NCBI RefSeq assembly: GCF_021730395.1
Contig: NC_069368.1
Location: 11,178,001-11,242,000 of the forward strand
Reading direction: 5' to 3'
Length of the DNA stretch: 64,000 nucleotides
Source: Mercenaria mercenaria
Lineage: Eukaryota; Mollusca; Bivalvia; Venerida; Veneridae
Made by a program: the position numbers and the translations under genes. Shown piece by piece: positions 1 through 14,100 of this stretch; the stretch's first letter is position 1, and the number at the start of each line of letters is the position of its first letter. The notes below the pieces were generated by a model, which saw only the letters and a list, made by a program, of their open reading frames with translations, made no database searches and was not told the DNA's origin.

Positions 1-59
1 ATACAGTATATGAAAGAGTGATTATAGACTTTTTGTGTAATTTCATTGTATTCTTCCAG

Positions 60-129
60 TAAAAGACAGAAGATTCATGTGCCAGCCTTGCGGGTGTGGT
101 CCACAGATAATCCCCATCCCCAGGAAGAA
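60..129 (+). CDS. NCBP1: NCBP1 exon A (first exon in the window)
   Basis: The acceptor TTCTTCCAG ends at 59. One base completes a codon begun in an upstream exon, then the frame reads [13 protein letters not shown]...HPQEE to the donor GTAAGT at 130 (phase 0). It corresponds to the RRQK.HVP...HPQEE segment of vertebrate CBP80, in the linker after the first MIF4G domain. Confidence 0.9.
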
Positions 130-2073
130 GTAAGTTTACTGTTTTCTCAACATTTCCAATTACAGTTATTTAACACATGTTATTTTCAATAAAGATAAGT
201 AGGACTTTATTAAAGTGTCAGAATTAATACAAGTATAAACTTTAGAAATGATGGGAGGCGAGTTATTTTTTATTTACAAAATGTATTGTTATTGCAGTAC
301 CTAGACTGTCTTTGGGCACAGATTAAAAATCTACGCAACAATAAATGGATTGAAAAGCAAGTTCCACGACCTTATTTAGCATTTGATAGTGTATTGTGCG
401 AGGCCCTACAACACACGTTACCCCAGATTATACCCCCGTCCCACAACGAGGAGATCATGTATCCCCTTCCTACGGTAGTCTTCAGAATGTTTGATTATAC
501 AGATGTTCCTGAGGTGAGTTTGTACAGGAGAATGGCTTATTATATGTAATAGTCTTATTTACTTGCAGATCTTGGGCGGTAAAACTATTCTTGGACCATC
601 CATTTGTGGAATAACTTTTTATCTCTGGATAGTTTGGGCCAGGGACTTGAATCATGAGATTTTTACTAAGTCTTGTCATTATTGTTTTCCTTTTGGAAAA
701 AAGGGATGTAGCTAGGTGTTTACTAAACAGAGTTATTGAGATTTTTTTGTTGAAAAGAAGTGAAAGGTTTTCAGCAGCATAAGAAATTGTAGAAATTTTT
801 ACTGTGATAATAATTTCAGATTATTGTTTGGTGTTTAAATATTTTGCAGTATTCTAGTAAGAACATAATATACCTGAAATAAGCTTGATATAACATTTTC
901 ACTGAAATAACAATTTAATTCTATTTTATATTAAAGCTTCATAATCCTAATTCCATTTTCAATTTTGATTTTAAACCAAGATGTTACTTCACCAGGATAA
1001 GTGATACTGGTAGCTCCATTGCAGAGCAAGGTCAGATAGCTGACTATATTTCTCTGTGTAAAATAGGAACTTTACCAAGATTATTAAGCATGTTATACAG
1101 TTGAGTCTTGATATCCTGAATTCCAAAGGATCAAGCATTTTATTTTGGAATAACAGAAATTCAGCTTAAATTGATATTTTGTGCATGTGTTTTCGGGACT
1201 AGAATATGTCTTCGAGGTAGCTGGAATTTTGAGATAAGTGAGTTTGAGATATGTAGTCTCAACTACATGTATATGTATCACAACATTATTTTACATCATT
1301 TTTAGCTCGACTACTCATAGAATAGTAGAGCTATTGGACTCGCCCATGCGTCGGCGTTGGCGTCCTGATTTGGTTAAGGTTTTGTATGTAAGCTGGTGTC
1401 TCAGTAACCACTTGTGGGAATGGATTGAAACTTCACACACTTATTCACTGTGATAAACTGACTTACACTGCACAGGTTCCATAACTCTGTTTTGCTTTTT
1501 TACAAAATTATGCCCCATTTTTGACTTAGAAATTTTTGGTTAAGGTTTTGTATGTAAGCTAGTATCTCAGTACTCACTAATGGGAATGGATTGAAACTTC
1601 ACACACTTATTCACTGTAATAAACTGACTTACATTGCACAGGTTCCATAACTCTATTTTGCTTTTTTACAAAATTATTCCCCTTTTTTGACTTAAAAATT
1701 TTTGGTTAAGGTTTTGTATGTAAGCTGGTATTTCAGTACTCACTAATGGGAATGAATTGAAACTTCACACACTTGTTCACTGTCATGATCTGACATGCAC
1801 AAAGCAGGTCCCATAACTCTGTTTGTTTTTTTTTTTTTCAAAATTATGCCCCTTTTTCGACTAAGCAATTTTTGGTTAAGTTTTTGTAAGCTGGTATCTC
1901 GGTATCCACTAATGGGAAAGGATTGAAACTTCACACACTTGTTCACTGTCATGATATGACATGCAGTGCAAAGGGTCAATAACTCTATTTGCATTTTACA
2001 AAATTATGCCCCTTTTCAACTAAAGTTTTTAGCTCGACTATTCGAAGAATAGTCTAGCTATTCTACTCACCCT

Positions 2074-2109
<36 letters not shown>

Positions 2110-5100
2110 ACACCTTGGTTAAGTTTTTGCATGCAAGTACATACAGCCATCAATGAAAGGCATTTAGCTTTGAAACTTATTTCTTCTTTTTCTAGGTCAA
2201 TTACCAACCTCTCTGGGTCAAGTCCCATAACTCTGACATGTATTTTGAGCAAATTATGCCCCCTTTTGGACTTAGAAAATTTTGGTTAAAGTTTTACATG
2301 CAAGTTACTATCTCCAAAACTAATGCAGATATTGATTTGAAACTTCACATGTGTCTTCGGGGTTATAAAACTAGTTGATAGCAGCAAGTGCCATAACTCT
2401 GACTTCCATTTTGGCCAAATTATGCCCCCTTTTGGACTTAGAAAATTCTGGTTAAAGTTTTGCGTGCAAGTACATACAACTATTTCTAAAAGGCATATAG
2501 ATTTAAACTTATTTTTTCTTTTTCTAGATCAATTACCAACCTCACTGGGTCAAGTCCATAACTCTGACATGTTTTTTGAGCAAATTATGCCCCCTTTTAG
2601 ACTTAGAAAATTTTGGTTAAAGTTTTACATGCAAGTTACTATCTCCAAAACTAATGCAGATATTGATTTGAAACTTCACATGTGTCTTCGGGGTTATAAA
2701 ACTAGTTGATAGCAGCAAGTGCCATAACTCTGACTTTCATTTTGGCCAAATTATGCCCCCTTTTAGACTTAGAAAATTCTGGTTAAAGTTTTGCGTGCAA
2801 GTACATACAACTATTTCTAAAAGGCATATAGATTTAAAACTTATTTTTTCTTTTTCTTGATCAATTACCAACCTCACTGGGTCAAGTCCCATAACTCTGA
2901 CATGTTTTTTGAGCAAATTATGCCCCTTTTAGACTTAGAAAATTTTGGTTAAAGTTTTACATGCAAGTTATTATCTCCAAAACTAATGCAGATATTGATT
3001 TGAAACTTCACATGTGTCTTCGGGGTTATAAAACTAGTTGATAGGATCAAGTCCCATAACTCTGACCTTCATTTTGGCCAAATTATGCCCCCTTTTGGAC
3101 TTAGCAAATTCTGGTTAAAGTTTTGCGTGCAAGTACATACAGTTATTACTAAAAGGCATATAGATTTGAAACTTATTTTTTCTTTTTCTAGATCAATTAC
3201 TAACCTCACTGGATCAAGTCCCATAACTCTGGCATGTATTTTGGGCAAATTATGCCCCCTTTTGGACTTTGAAAATTCTGGTTAAAGTTTTACATGCAAG
3301 TTTCTATCTCCAAAACTAATGCAGATATTGAATTGAAACTTCTCATGTGCCTTCAGGGTTATAAATCTAGTTGATAGCAGCAAGTCCCATAACTGATATG
3401 CATTTTGGTCAAATTATTCCCCCTTTTGAACTTAAAACTCTTTTGATATTTAACTTTTTTGGGTAATATTTTCCTGCTTCTGGGTCAATATTTCGAATAG
3501 TCGAGCTTGGCTGTCTTACGGACAGCTCTTGTTTGTTAAATTCTTATATGTAAGCTGGTATCTCGGTACCCACTAATGGGAATGGATTGAAACTTCACAC
3601 ACATGCCCACTGTCATGAGCTGATAAGCACTATGCAGGTTCCATAACCCTGTTTTGCTTTTTTACTAAATTATGCCCCTTTTTCGACTTTTGTATTCATT
3701 CAATTGACAAGGCTATTGAATAGTCGAGCGTTGCTGTCCTCTGACAGCTCTTGTTACAATATTTCTAAGCTCTGTATACAAAATATGACAACTGCAATAT
3801 TGTGACAGGGTCCAGCGATTCCAGGAAGCCATTCTATTGAGCGATTTTTGATTGAAGAAGAGATGAGATATTTTATCAGGACACACAATCTTGACAGAAA
3901 AGACTGGTACGAAATTATTTGATGTTAGTACCATTCTTATTCTGTTTCGGAAGGCTTGCTGTAGCATGATATTTTTTTTTATGAAAGCTCTTTGTCCGGT
4001 CCCAATTATCTTTGTTCTTTGAAGTATTTACAGCTTCGGCACAAAGTTAGCCATTGATTTCCAAAAGTAGGCAAAAGTGAATCTTTTTTCTACTGAAATA
4101 TTCTACAGAAATATATAAAAATAGTAATGTGTTAATATGACTGTAGGACTGGTAATGTTTCAATGGTTTTATTTTTGCTGTTACCGATAATCGCAAATAA
4201 TGGCACTCTTGAATTCAAAATGTGTTTAGATATTAAAGGTGTACTAGACCCGAATTTCATATTTGAAAACATCAACAGTGACTACATAATTTATATAAAC
4301 ATAAAATTAACAAGAATCTGTATTGCAAATACTGCCTTAACTAAAATATCTCCCTGTAGCTTTGAAAATTTGCAGCAAGCCAGATGGTATAGAATAAGAA
4401 AGGTATGAACTTGAAGCTAGATGTTGCTGTACTTTACTTATGTGGAGTTGTCTGTGGTGTTTTGCAGGGCCCAGCAATACCAGGAAGTCACGCTATAGAA
4501 AGGTTTTTGATAGAAGAAAGCCTAGCAAATGTTATACACACTTTTTACCTGGAGCGGAAAGAGTGGTAACCCTTGTTTCCTGTTTGACATTCAGAGTCCG
4601 CAAAATGTTTTTGTGCGGTTTCATTATTATTCTAAAGTAATAGCATTTATTCATCAAAAGTTCTGAGATGATGTTTTAAACCAGGACATAGAAATACCAA
4701 ATCTTCCATTAGGTGCCACTTTGTTTATAGGTTGTCTACACTGTTGAAATATTGCGGAGCTACTGTAAAAGCACATATTTTTGCTGGGTCAAAATTTCGC
4801 GAATTTGAAATTTTGAGTTTGTTCGCATAGTTTAATATTCGCGAAATCGTAAAAATGGTATCCTACATTAATTATGATTATACTAATGGTAAATATTTAC
4901 GCGAGGGTGAATTTCGTGAGATGTAGGACCTCGCGAATATAGCGAAAATTAAGCCCTCGCGAAAATTTCTGTTTTTACAGTATGTAACAGTAGTACTTCT
5001 GTCTTTGATATGAAATTACATGTAGGTGATATCAAAACATAAAAATTTAGTAGTTTAAAGCCAAGTTTATATATTGTCTGTTTAGTCATCTCAGAATAAC

Positions 5101-8100
5101 AGGAGAGTTATTTTGTTGTTTTGAAGAAAAAGGTGCTAAAAATGAAAAGTAAATGTATTTAAGAAATTGTGATTAATGGGAACAGTGTTGTCACAGAAAA
5201 TTGATGCAGGCCTTCAGAACCACACAATCATTTTGCACTTTTTTTTTTTTTTTGAATATGCAGATAAGTCTGTAACTTGTTTTTATTTCATTCTAGATGG
5301 TTATAAGTAATGTGTTTTGAAAAAAGTATTTAAAGTGGATATTTATCTTTCATAAAATCTAATTATATATGATCTATATCCATTTTATCCACTTAGAAAA
5401 AAACACAGTTTTTGAATTCTGTAAAATGGTGTTGTAAAAGATACTGTTTCCTGTTTATTACAGTGCCGCTGCATTGTTGAGCTATACGACAAAGAACAAA
5501 ATCCCTCTGAACTACATGATTGTAGAGGTAAGATCTTCAGGAAATAATTGAATAAGAAAGTATGGAATTTAATATACTCTTTATTTGCTTGGTGTATATT
5601 TGTTAATTCCATTTTCAACATTTTTCAGTGTCATATTAATGGGGCAAGACTATTACTATCGTAAAAAAAAATTGTATACTATTAAAGCCTTTTATGCCTG
5701 TTTCTCGTCGATTCGAGCTTTCTCATTGATTCGAGCCCTTGTGTTTTAGTAAAATTCATGCTCATGTAGCATGTTCTTCCATCAGAAACTTGTGTCATTT
5801 ACATTTTAAAATGCCTTGGAAAATATGTCATGAAACCAATGAAAAATTGAGTAAATACCTGTTTTAATATTTTGCATTTCAAAAGGAAATTACACAGTGG
5901 GTAATATTGTGAGCCCAAATTTCAAATTAAAAGCATCCTGAGCATAATTCTACTGTTGTAACAAGTGAACAAGAATTCAGTCTTGATAGAAATTTGCTTC
6001 ATGGAAATAGACTGCGCAAACTTTAACACTTATTGACCTACAAAACAAAGGGCTCGAATCGATGAGAAAGTTTTTAAATGATGTGGAGTTTGACCTCCTT
6101 CAGTCTCGTGCAAAAAAGTACATATAAAAGATGATAACTTTGTAATTCTTAGTGTCCATTGTTAAATGCAAATATTTTTGTAACAACAAACAAAAATTAT
6201 TTAACTGAACAGGTTTACAAAAATATGCACAACCCTAAAAGATTTAAGAGGCTCAAATCAAGGAGAAAGCAGCATATATACAATATTGTAAACAGTCCAA
6301 AAAATTTTGAAGCATATTCAGAAGTCTAGATAGTTTACAATCATAAGGAAGCCTCTTATTCTTAACCCAGCTTTGGACCTTTGCCCCATTCCTCCCACCC
6401 GGAAGCTGGCTCATTTTTAGGATTTTCAGTTTAGGTCTGTCAACATCCCTGCTTATTCTTTTACCAGTTGATCTAAATGTTTTGGTAAGTTTCACTTTAC
6501 CAGTAATGTTTTGATCAATTTCAGGTAATTTTTGGACAGTTGTTCAGATTACCGACTCCACCATACCTGGAAATATTCTATGGGTCAACACTGATAGAAC
6601 TTTGTAAGCTGCAGCCGGGCTCCATGCCTCAAGTTGTATCCTTCCTTTAGATACTTGATAGTCGCAATGTAAATATACTTCAGTGGTGCAGAGACAAGCT
6701 CTAAGAAGGACAATATTGATATGATACAACAGTTATATTGTAGATTTTGAGTTCTAATGCTTGTTTTCCTATGAACCATAGTGTTGCTGTCTAAGAAAGG
6801 AACATGTTTGTAATATATTTACAGGACAAAATTGTTCTGATGGGGGTGGGTGGGAATATAGTTTGATTTTAAGGCTCTTGATTGTGTTTCAATTATATTC
6901 AGAAGCCCACCCACTTAGCTAAATAGGGAGAACGCCAATTTACAGATTGTTGGGTCATAAATTTGATTCTCTGGCGAGGCATATGTTTTCCGTGACAATT
7001 TTATAAAAGATGTGTCTCAAATCATTCCTCCTCCATCACTGATTCGTATGGAGAAGTTGGCAGTTACTTGCAGAAGCAAGTTTGGTACTGGTACAGAACC
7101 CAGGAAAACTGGTTATGTTAACTTCTTGCTGTTACATATCTGAAATATGGTTGAAAAACGTTGCTAAACCCAAGTTATATTTAGATTTATGGGCTGGAGG
7201 CTTGAAGCACAGCATCCAAATGATCAGTAATACTAACATTGATGAGAAATTCTTTGTTGTTGGTGTAACTTGAAAGATGTCACTGAATTTCAATATACTA
7301 ATGTGTCCTTAGATTTTCCTTAACATTGAACTAGTTGGCACAGGCAACAGAAATGCTGTATGAAAGGCTAGATACAATGAAAACACCATGTATTGAAAGG
7401 TATGTACAAAATAAGTATGAAATATTATTTATAAAGTTACCAGACCATTTCTAGGAAGAATTATATGCAGTTTGCAAAAAAGGCAAATAAAAGATGACAT
7501 CATGTTTCAGTAGAAAAGTTACTTTCAATAATATGCAGAAATATTTCCAGAATGTTAAGAGGAAATAAGTTTGTGTTAGTGTTTAAAATGTCTTATTACC
7601 AAAATACAATATGTCAGAATACCCCTCTCAAGTCAAGCAAAAGTTGCAGGATTCAAATATTTCTGAACTGTTACTGAAGTACAGGTAAGCAAAGTAATAA
7701 CATCCACTTGCAAATACATCTGAAAAATAAAAGAAATACTCAGCACAGAATTGTAAGCTAGAGCTTAGAGCAGCCATATAAAATAAAAAGATAATTAAAA
7801 TATTTTCATACGTCATTACTGTTATTTCAGATTTTCCAACTGGTTTGCATATCATCTGAGTAACTTCCAGTTCCGATGGAGCTGGGACGACTGGATAGCT
7901 TGTACACAGGTCAACCCTCTCCTTCCTAAACCTAAATTTGTCACAGAGGTTCTTCACAAATGCCTTAGGTATAGTTTTAATAAAAAAGTTTTAATTTATT
8001 GCACATCTTTAAATTAAATGTTGTAAGTTTTTTTGGAATGGATGGAACATGTTGTTGTTGTTTTTTTTTCATGAGTATGTTATGATTTAAAGCTAATGAT

Positions 8101-11100
8101 TTCATACTTGCATTTAACTAGTATTTCAACATTATATAACTTCGCCAGTGACAACTTTCTCACTTGAAACAGAGGTGGAAGATTGAAGCACTTTAAATGT
8201 AATGTTTTCAGTTGAAATGTCATTTGGAACATATTGCTGTGTCAGGGATCAATCTTGGCATATCTTTATAGTTCAAAACCATGTGTACAGAACTGAAGAG
8301 GTGAACTATTGTAGACAGAACGATATACTAGTAACTGATGACCAAATACTAAAAACACACAAGATATACAATGTAAACAGTTTGAACAGTCAACAGAAGA
8401 AAACTGGATGATGTTTATTCTGTATAATTTGGATTTGATGGATTCTATGCTTGTTAAAGAGTGTATTATAAGTTGGAATAACCTTAGGAACTAAGTTGTC
8501 CCATACTTGAACTTATTGTTATTGTTTCTGATCCTTTGGGAACATGTGTCTGTATAATTATACTATGTGAGGTGCTATGTGAGATGACGGTTGGCGTATC
8601 CTGTTACCTGTCATGAGCACACTCGACACAACCTAGTCCTGAGTTGCTTGCATTTTTATACGCCCGAAGGGACGTATTATGTTATGACGCCGGTGTCAGT
8701 CCGCTCATACGATTGGTACCTTAGGTGGTAGGAGGTGTGGCCTAGGACAATAGAAATCCTTTGTATTCATTCCGTAACCACTTAATTCTTTTGTTCCTTA
8801 AGTGGTCATTCTATTGTTTTCAAACAATGGAATGACCACCTAATACATGAATCGTATGGGAGTCCGTCCGTCCGTTAGCAATTTCGTGTCCGCTCTGTAA
8901 CTCTTGAACCCCTTGAAGGATTTCAAAGAAACTTGACACAAATGTTCACCACATGGAGATGATGTGCAGAGCATTTGTTTCGGATGACTAGCTTCAAGGT
9001 CAAGGTCACACTTAGGGGTTAAAGGTCATATGAGTGTGTTTCGTATCCGCTCTGTAACTCTTGAACCCCTTGAAGGATTTCAAAGAAACTTGACACAAAT
9101 GTTCACCACATGGAGACGACGTGCAGAGCGCTTGTTTCAGATAACTAGCTTCAAAGGTCAAGGTCACACTTAGGGATTAAAGGTCATATGAGTGTGTTTC
9201 GTGTCCGCTCTGTAACTCTTGAACCATCCACGTTGTACCATCCATGTTGTAATTTTTAGGTGTATTTTGACATAACTTTACCTGGTAAGAATTTTTTTGT
9301 GGACTTTTTTTTTGGAATTTCTTCTTTTTGTTGTTCCTGTCCTTTGGGCTTCAACAGTCAAGTTCTTTAAATTTTGCTCCCATCCTTGGATGTAACCCTT
9401 CGGGGGTATATTGCCCCGCTTGGCGGCCCTCTTGTTGTTTATTGCACATAAACAAACTAAGCGAAACCGAGTCTTGACTAGTGTTGTATATTTTGTTACC
9501 TGTCATGGACATACTGTACCTGTTAGTTATTTTTCATCCTTAGGATCTCATAGATTTGTTTATTTTATATTTAGAAAAAAAAATGACCAATTTGAATTAT
9601 GTGTTACAGATTATCGTATCATCAGAGGATAAAGGACACAGTACCAGAGGCTTTCAGTGAACTCGTACCAGCCAAACCTCAGGCTAGGTTCAAATTTGAA
9701 GAGGAGGGGGCAGGTATGTCTTGTGATGGTTTTTGATGTTTTCTTGTACCTTTACTTACAAAAATCACAAGTGTTTCAGAGTGTTAACATTTGTTGTAAA
9801 AACAATACTGGAAAAGAGACATTATGTTACTTAAAAATCAAGGTAGAAAAGGAAGGTATTTAAAAGAAAGGAAATCCAATTCTGTGAATCTTTCAATTTT
9901 GTTGGCATAGAATTTCATGGTTTCAGTGTAAAAATTTAATTTGGACACGAATTTGGATTACATTTTCAGAGATGAAATGTGAAGTGTATTTGTTATTGTG
10001 TTTTGGCACTGGTTGACACAATGATGAATAGTCTCCCACTAGTAAGAATGATTTCAAAGTATTTTCACATAAAGCTATTGAATGTTTTGATATGCAATGA
10101 GAACAAAAGTTCTGAATATTACAGGAACTTTACCAGGAACTATGGTTGCCCACCAGTTGATAGATGCTATCAAGTCAAAATGTACTCCAGAAGAAACTCT
10201 GGTTTTACTCAAAGAATTACCCAATCCACTGGCTGATGACACAGGTACACTAATTACAATTGCTAAAGATTTAATAGCTTATTTTTACAGAGTGAAAACT
10301 GACTAAATGTAAGATCCATTTTGAAACCTTGATCTGCTAATAATTTAAGTTGGGCATCTGTCTTGCTGTTTCTTTTATTATTAGCTCGACTTTTCGAAGA
10401 AAAAATAGACCTATTGCACTCGCCCCGGCGTCAGCATTGGAGTTGGCGTCGCCGTTGATTAAAGTTTTTGACAGAGTTATGCCCCTTTTTAACTTAGAAT
10501 TTTTTGGTTAAAGTTTTTTGATAAAGTCAAATATCTCTGTTACTATCAAAGCTTTTGACTTGAAGCTTAAAATAGTTATTACTATCATCATGCCCCTTTT
10601 TAACTTAGAATTTTTTGGATAAAAGTTTTATAAAGTTTTTACTGGCAAAGCAATTCAGAGTCGAGCGTGCTGTCTTATAGACAGCTCTTGTTTATGTTTT
10701 AAATCCTTGGTTTGCATTTTTTTACGTTGATCAGCATAGAGATTAAGAAGTCTGAATTTTGAAACCAGTTTAAAAATCCATTAACATTTAAAAATATCAT
10801 TTATAAATTGTATAATTATATTTTCGAAAACTTAGAAAATTTAGATAAAGTTGCTTGATATTGCAAATGATTTCCTACATATCCTTTGCTTTACAGATGA
10901 GCCTTCTCACCACCCTGTCAGAATAGATGTGTTTGTTTCTACACTGTTACATCTGGGATCAAAATCATTTTCACATTCATTCGCAGCCATTGCAAAGTAA
11001 GTGCAGGGACTACCTTAGCCTGGAAATTTAGGGAGAAGTGACTTCTCCCTCCTTGGGAAACAGGGAGAAGTTTTGAAATTTTGGGAGAAGTTCGCCAAAC

Positions 11101-14100
11101 GTGAGACAGGACATTGCTTATATGCATTAAATAACAATAATAATGTTTATTCAGTTCCATTTGTAGTATTATCTTGCTATGACTTAAATAAAAATGGTGC
11201 AATGTTTCAACAATACAGTACATATTTGTACTGTTTTACTGCAAAATATTTAACAACTTGACACAACAAATCTTTCCTCATATAATCAGTACTTAATATT
11301 TCTTGGATTAAATTTTTCCCTTCCTAGAGCAGCTTTTTCAGGTATGTGAGCATTCTGAGTTTAAATTTTTTTTATGTTCCTTCAATTTGACAAACTACAG
11401 AGTTTAAAATTGTATTGATCAGTAGATAAAATACTTAAAAATCAGGGGCAATATTTTTTAAAACTACATATTTTGACATAAAAAATCTAAAAATTGGTTA
11501 AATGTATTACCTCCCTTTAACACATTTCAGAATTAACTAAAAGAGTTGTCTGCTATTTTTATCAAACAACAAATTTAATAGTTTGTCAAGGGCCATATAT
11601 TTAACTTATATATGTTTTTAATGAAAGAGAAATGCAGATTAAAATGAATAGTAAGCAGATCCCAATTGAAAAATAAACGTCGGGAGTAACGGGTAGTCTA
11701 CACTGTGATGGCAATAAAAATTTCGAAACGATTTTTATCTGAAAACAAGAATAACTGGATAAGACAAGTACTGAGGGCGTTCGGTTGACCCGAGGTTCCG
11801 TGTTTTGACCCGCGAAAATCAAGAAAAACACGTAGTTGACCCGCACAAAAAAAGTGTCCAGTGCATCGGCTCGATCCGCGAAATGCATCTCGAGTTCGAA
11901 GTTCTGCATTGTCAAAATCTCGATGAATTTCAATTGTTCACTGCCACAAACTAAGTATGACAGTAGGCGGAGCGTCGTATGTTAATTAGCTACTGACAGA
12001 TGTCAATCACTCCACGCGGCGACTGACACGTAATAAGGTTTGTAATTCGGAAGTTAATTATCGCCGTTTTACGAAGTTTTGGGGCTCTCTGATCTCCGAT
12101 GTCGGTCAGCTTTAATTATTACTCTTTCATTCTTTAATTATCGTTTACTGCAATCACATTAAATGCAAACAATTAGCAGCTTATCATGCGGCGTCAATCT
12201 GAAATCAAGTGATCATCTTTTGTTGTCATGGACACGTTTCGCCGCGCGTGCCTCCCGGTGACATCCTGTGTATTGCGTATTGTGTTTACAGACTTTACAT
12301 AACCGAGATGTATAATATCGGCGCACTTTATTGCCGATTATGTTTTCCTTTCATCCAATTTTAGGGCGACTTGAACTTCGCTTTTCTGGGCGGGAAGGGC
12401 GAAGTGAAATATTTTAAAGCGAAGTTTTCGCTCAACTTCGCCTAAAACGCAGTCCCTGAAGTGTTTTTACGACTGTTTACAGATTGGTATTGAGATACTG
12501 TGCAAGTTAAAAAGTTTGTGACAAGGATATGTTCGCAAATTTCATGAATTTAAGAAATTCCTGAAAATATCAGCCAGCGTAAATTTCCACATTCACCAAG
12601 ACACATAATTATAGCCAAGAAAAGATAAACAAACCTGACTTTTGCTTTTTAGTTTTCGGTGATACGTGAATATTTCCGTTCGTATAACAACAGGAACCGG
12701 AAATTTGCAAACTTTTTGACTTGCGATAATATCCACTTATATTGTAGTGAATGTGGTAGTGTTTTACATGTCTCAAAGCGAATATTCCATAGACAATTTA
12801 TTTTTTGTACAAATCTCTGATCTTTAAGAATATTTTGCTTGCTAAGTTAGTGACATTAACTCTAATAGTATAGTTTGCTCAAAATTTTGTATTTGTTTCT
12901 AAAACCTCGCTTAATTTCTGTTGATTTAAAACGTTCATCAGCAAATCTCCAGCTTTGGGATTCCGAATTTAACACATTTATGGACCATGTATTTTATTGG
13001 GAAATTTATTTATTAATAAGTATTCAAATATAATTTTTATGCCTGTGGTGTCGAAGACCTAGAAAGCATGTAGCGAATTATTTTGGAAAACATCCTGATG
13101 TCTGGTGCCTGTTCCAAGTAACTTTTAAACAAAAGTAATTTGTGTAATTTTGCTTTAAATTTTATGCAAATTTCAGGATGTAATAATACAAGAAGTTCAA
13201 ATTTCTACCACAAGGTTGGTTTTATAGCATATTTTAGGTATTAAATCAGTAGAAATCTAGTGAAAAATGAGTTTGTTTGAGATACTGAGCCTATGATGAA
13301 ACTTACAAGAAAGCAGCCTATGGTTGAAATTTATTGAGTTTTGTTGTTACGGTTTGTTTTCAGGTTTCATTTTGTGTTGAAGATGTTGGCAGAGTCAGAG
13401 GAAGGACAGATCTGTCTCTTGAAGACAATGTATGAAGTGTGGAGCACCCACCCACAGGTACATTTTATTTGGTTTTATGCTCTCAATGGAGAGGATGTCC
13501 ATTATTTCACATGGTGAGAGAACTGATGGTTGTATTGCAAATTAAAAAAATCTTGTAAGTTTTAAATCCAAAAACTATGTGGCCAAAAGTTTCTGTTTTT
13601 GTCAGAACCACACAATTTTGTGTGAACAAAAGTTATGAAATGGATGATAAATAGTTTTATCAGGTGTTAATCTATTGTATCATTCTAGTAATTCGCTGAA
13701 AATTTGATTTTTTGCATGAAAGTAGTTCTTGGCCAGTCAATCCATAGAATAAACTGTCCAAGTTTTTTGTTGTTAACTGTGGCTTCACTTAAAAATTACT
13801 CTGGTATTTTTTTTTTATCAGATGATGGTAGTTCTGACAGACAAGCTTCTGAAGACACAGATTGTCGAATGTTCCTCGGTGGCAAATTGGTTGTTCTCGG
13901 CAGATATGGCTCCAGATTTCACAAGGTTTGTTAGTAACATCTATTGTAATAAGATTTTTAAAATTATGTGACATACAGTATTGGCAATTTTCTGAAATTA
14001 ACTGTCAGATGTAAAGGCATTTATTTTGTAGCTTGCTGCATTTTTAGCTCACCTGAGCAATGCTCAGGTGAGTTTTTGTGATCGCTCAATGTCCGGCGTC

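Larger units (their letters stand above)
1300..3755 (+). mobile_element. Helitron-like tandem-repeat element, 'AGCTCGAC' family, outer copy
   Basis: It begins TTTTAGCTCGACTACTC, whose arm pairs with the following GAATAGTAG, and ends with a stem-loop (GCTGTCCTCTGACAGC) followed by TCTTGTT. Inside are degenerate units of about 170 bp carrying the 'GGTTAAGGTTTTGTATGTAA' motif and 'CATAACTCTGTTTTGC'. A second family member sits inside it at 2027-3533 and splits the array. No transposase is present, so it is non-autonomous. The Helitron/Helentron-like class is inferred from the end structure. Confidence 0.7.

Noticed and set aside
3713-3967. Minus-strand frame over exon C1 and similar frames opposite other exons
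   Set aside because: It is antisense to a clear NCBP1 exon with conserved residues on the + strand.
6630-6633. Donor GTTGTA at 6633 for NCBP1 exon E
   Set aside because: Using it drops the conserved Val; the donor at 6636 keeps both the phase and the residue.
7340-7350. Alternative acceptor for NCBP1 exon F at GGCACAG
   Set aside because: It would remove Leu-Ala-Gln, which are needed for the conserved [11 protein letters not shown] block; the upstream TAG at 7332-7334 gives the exact match.
11601-11933. A 110-codon minus-strand frame inside the CAGGG-ended element
   Set aside because: No transposase-like motif could be seen; the Leu/Ile/Ser-rich end looks like translated AT-rich DNA.
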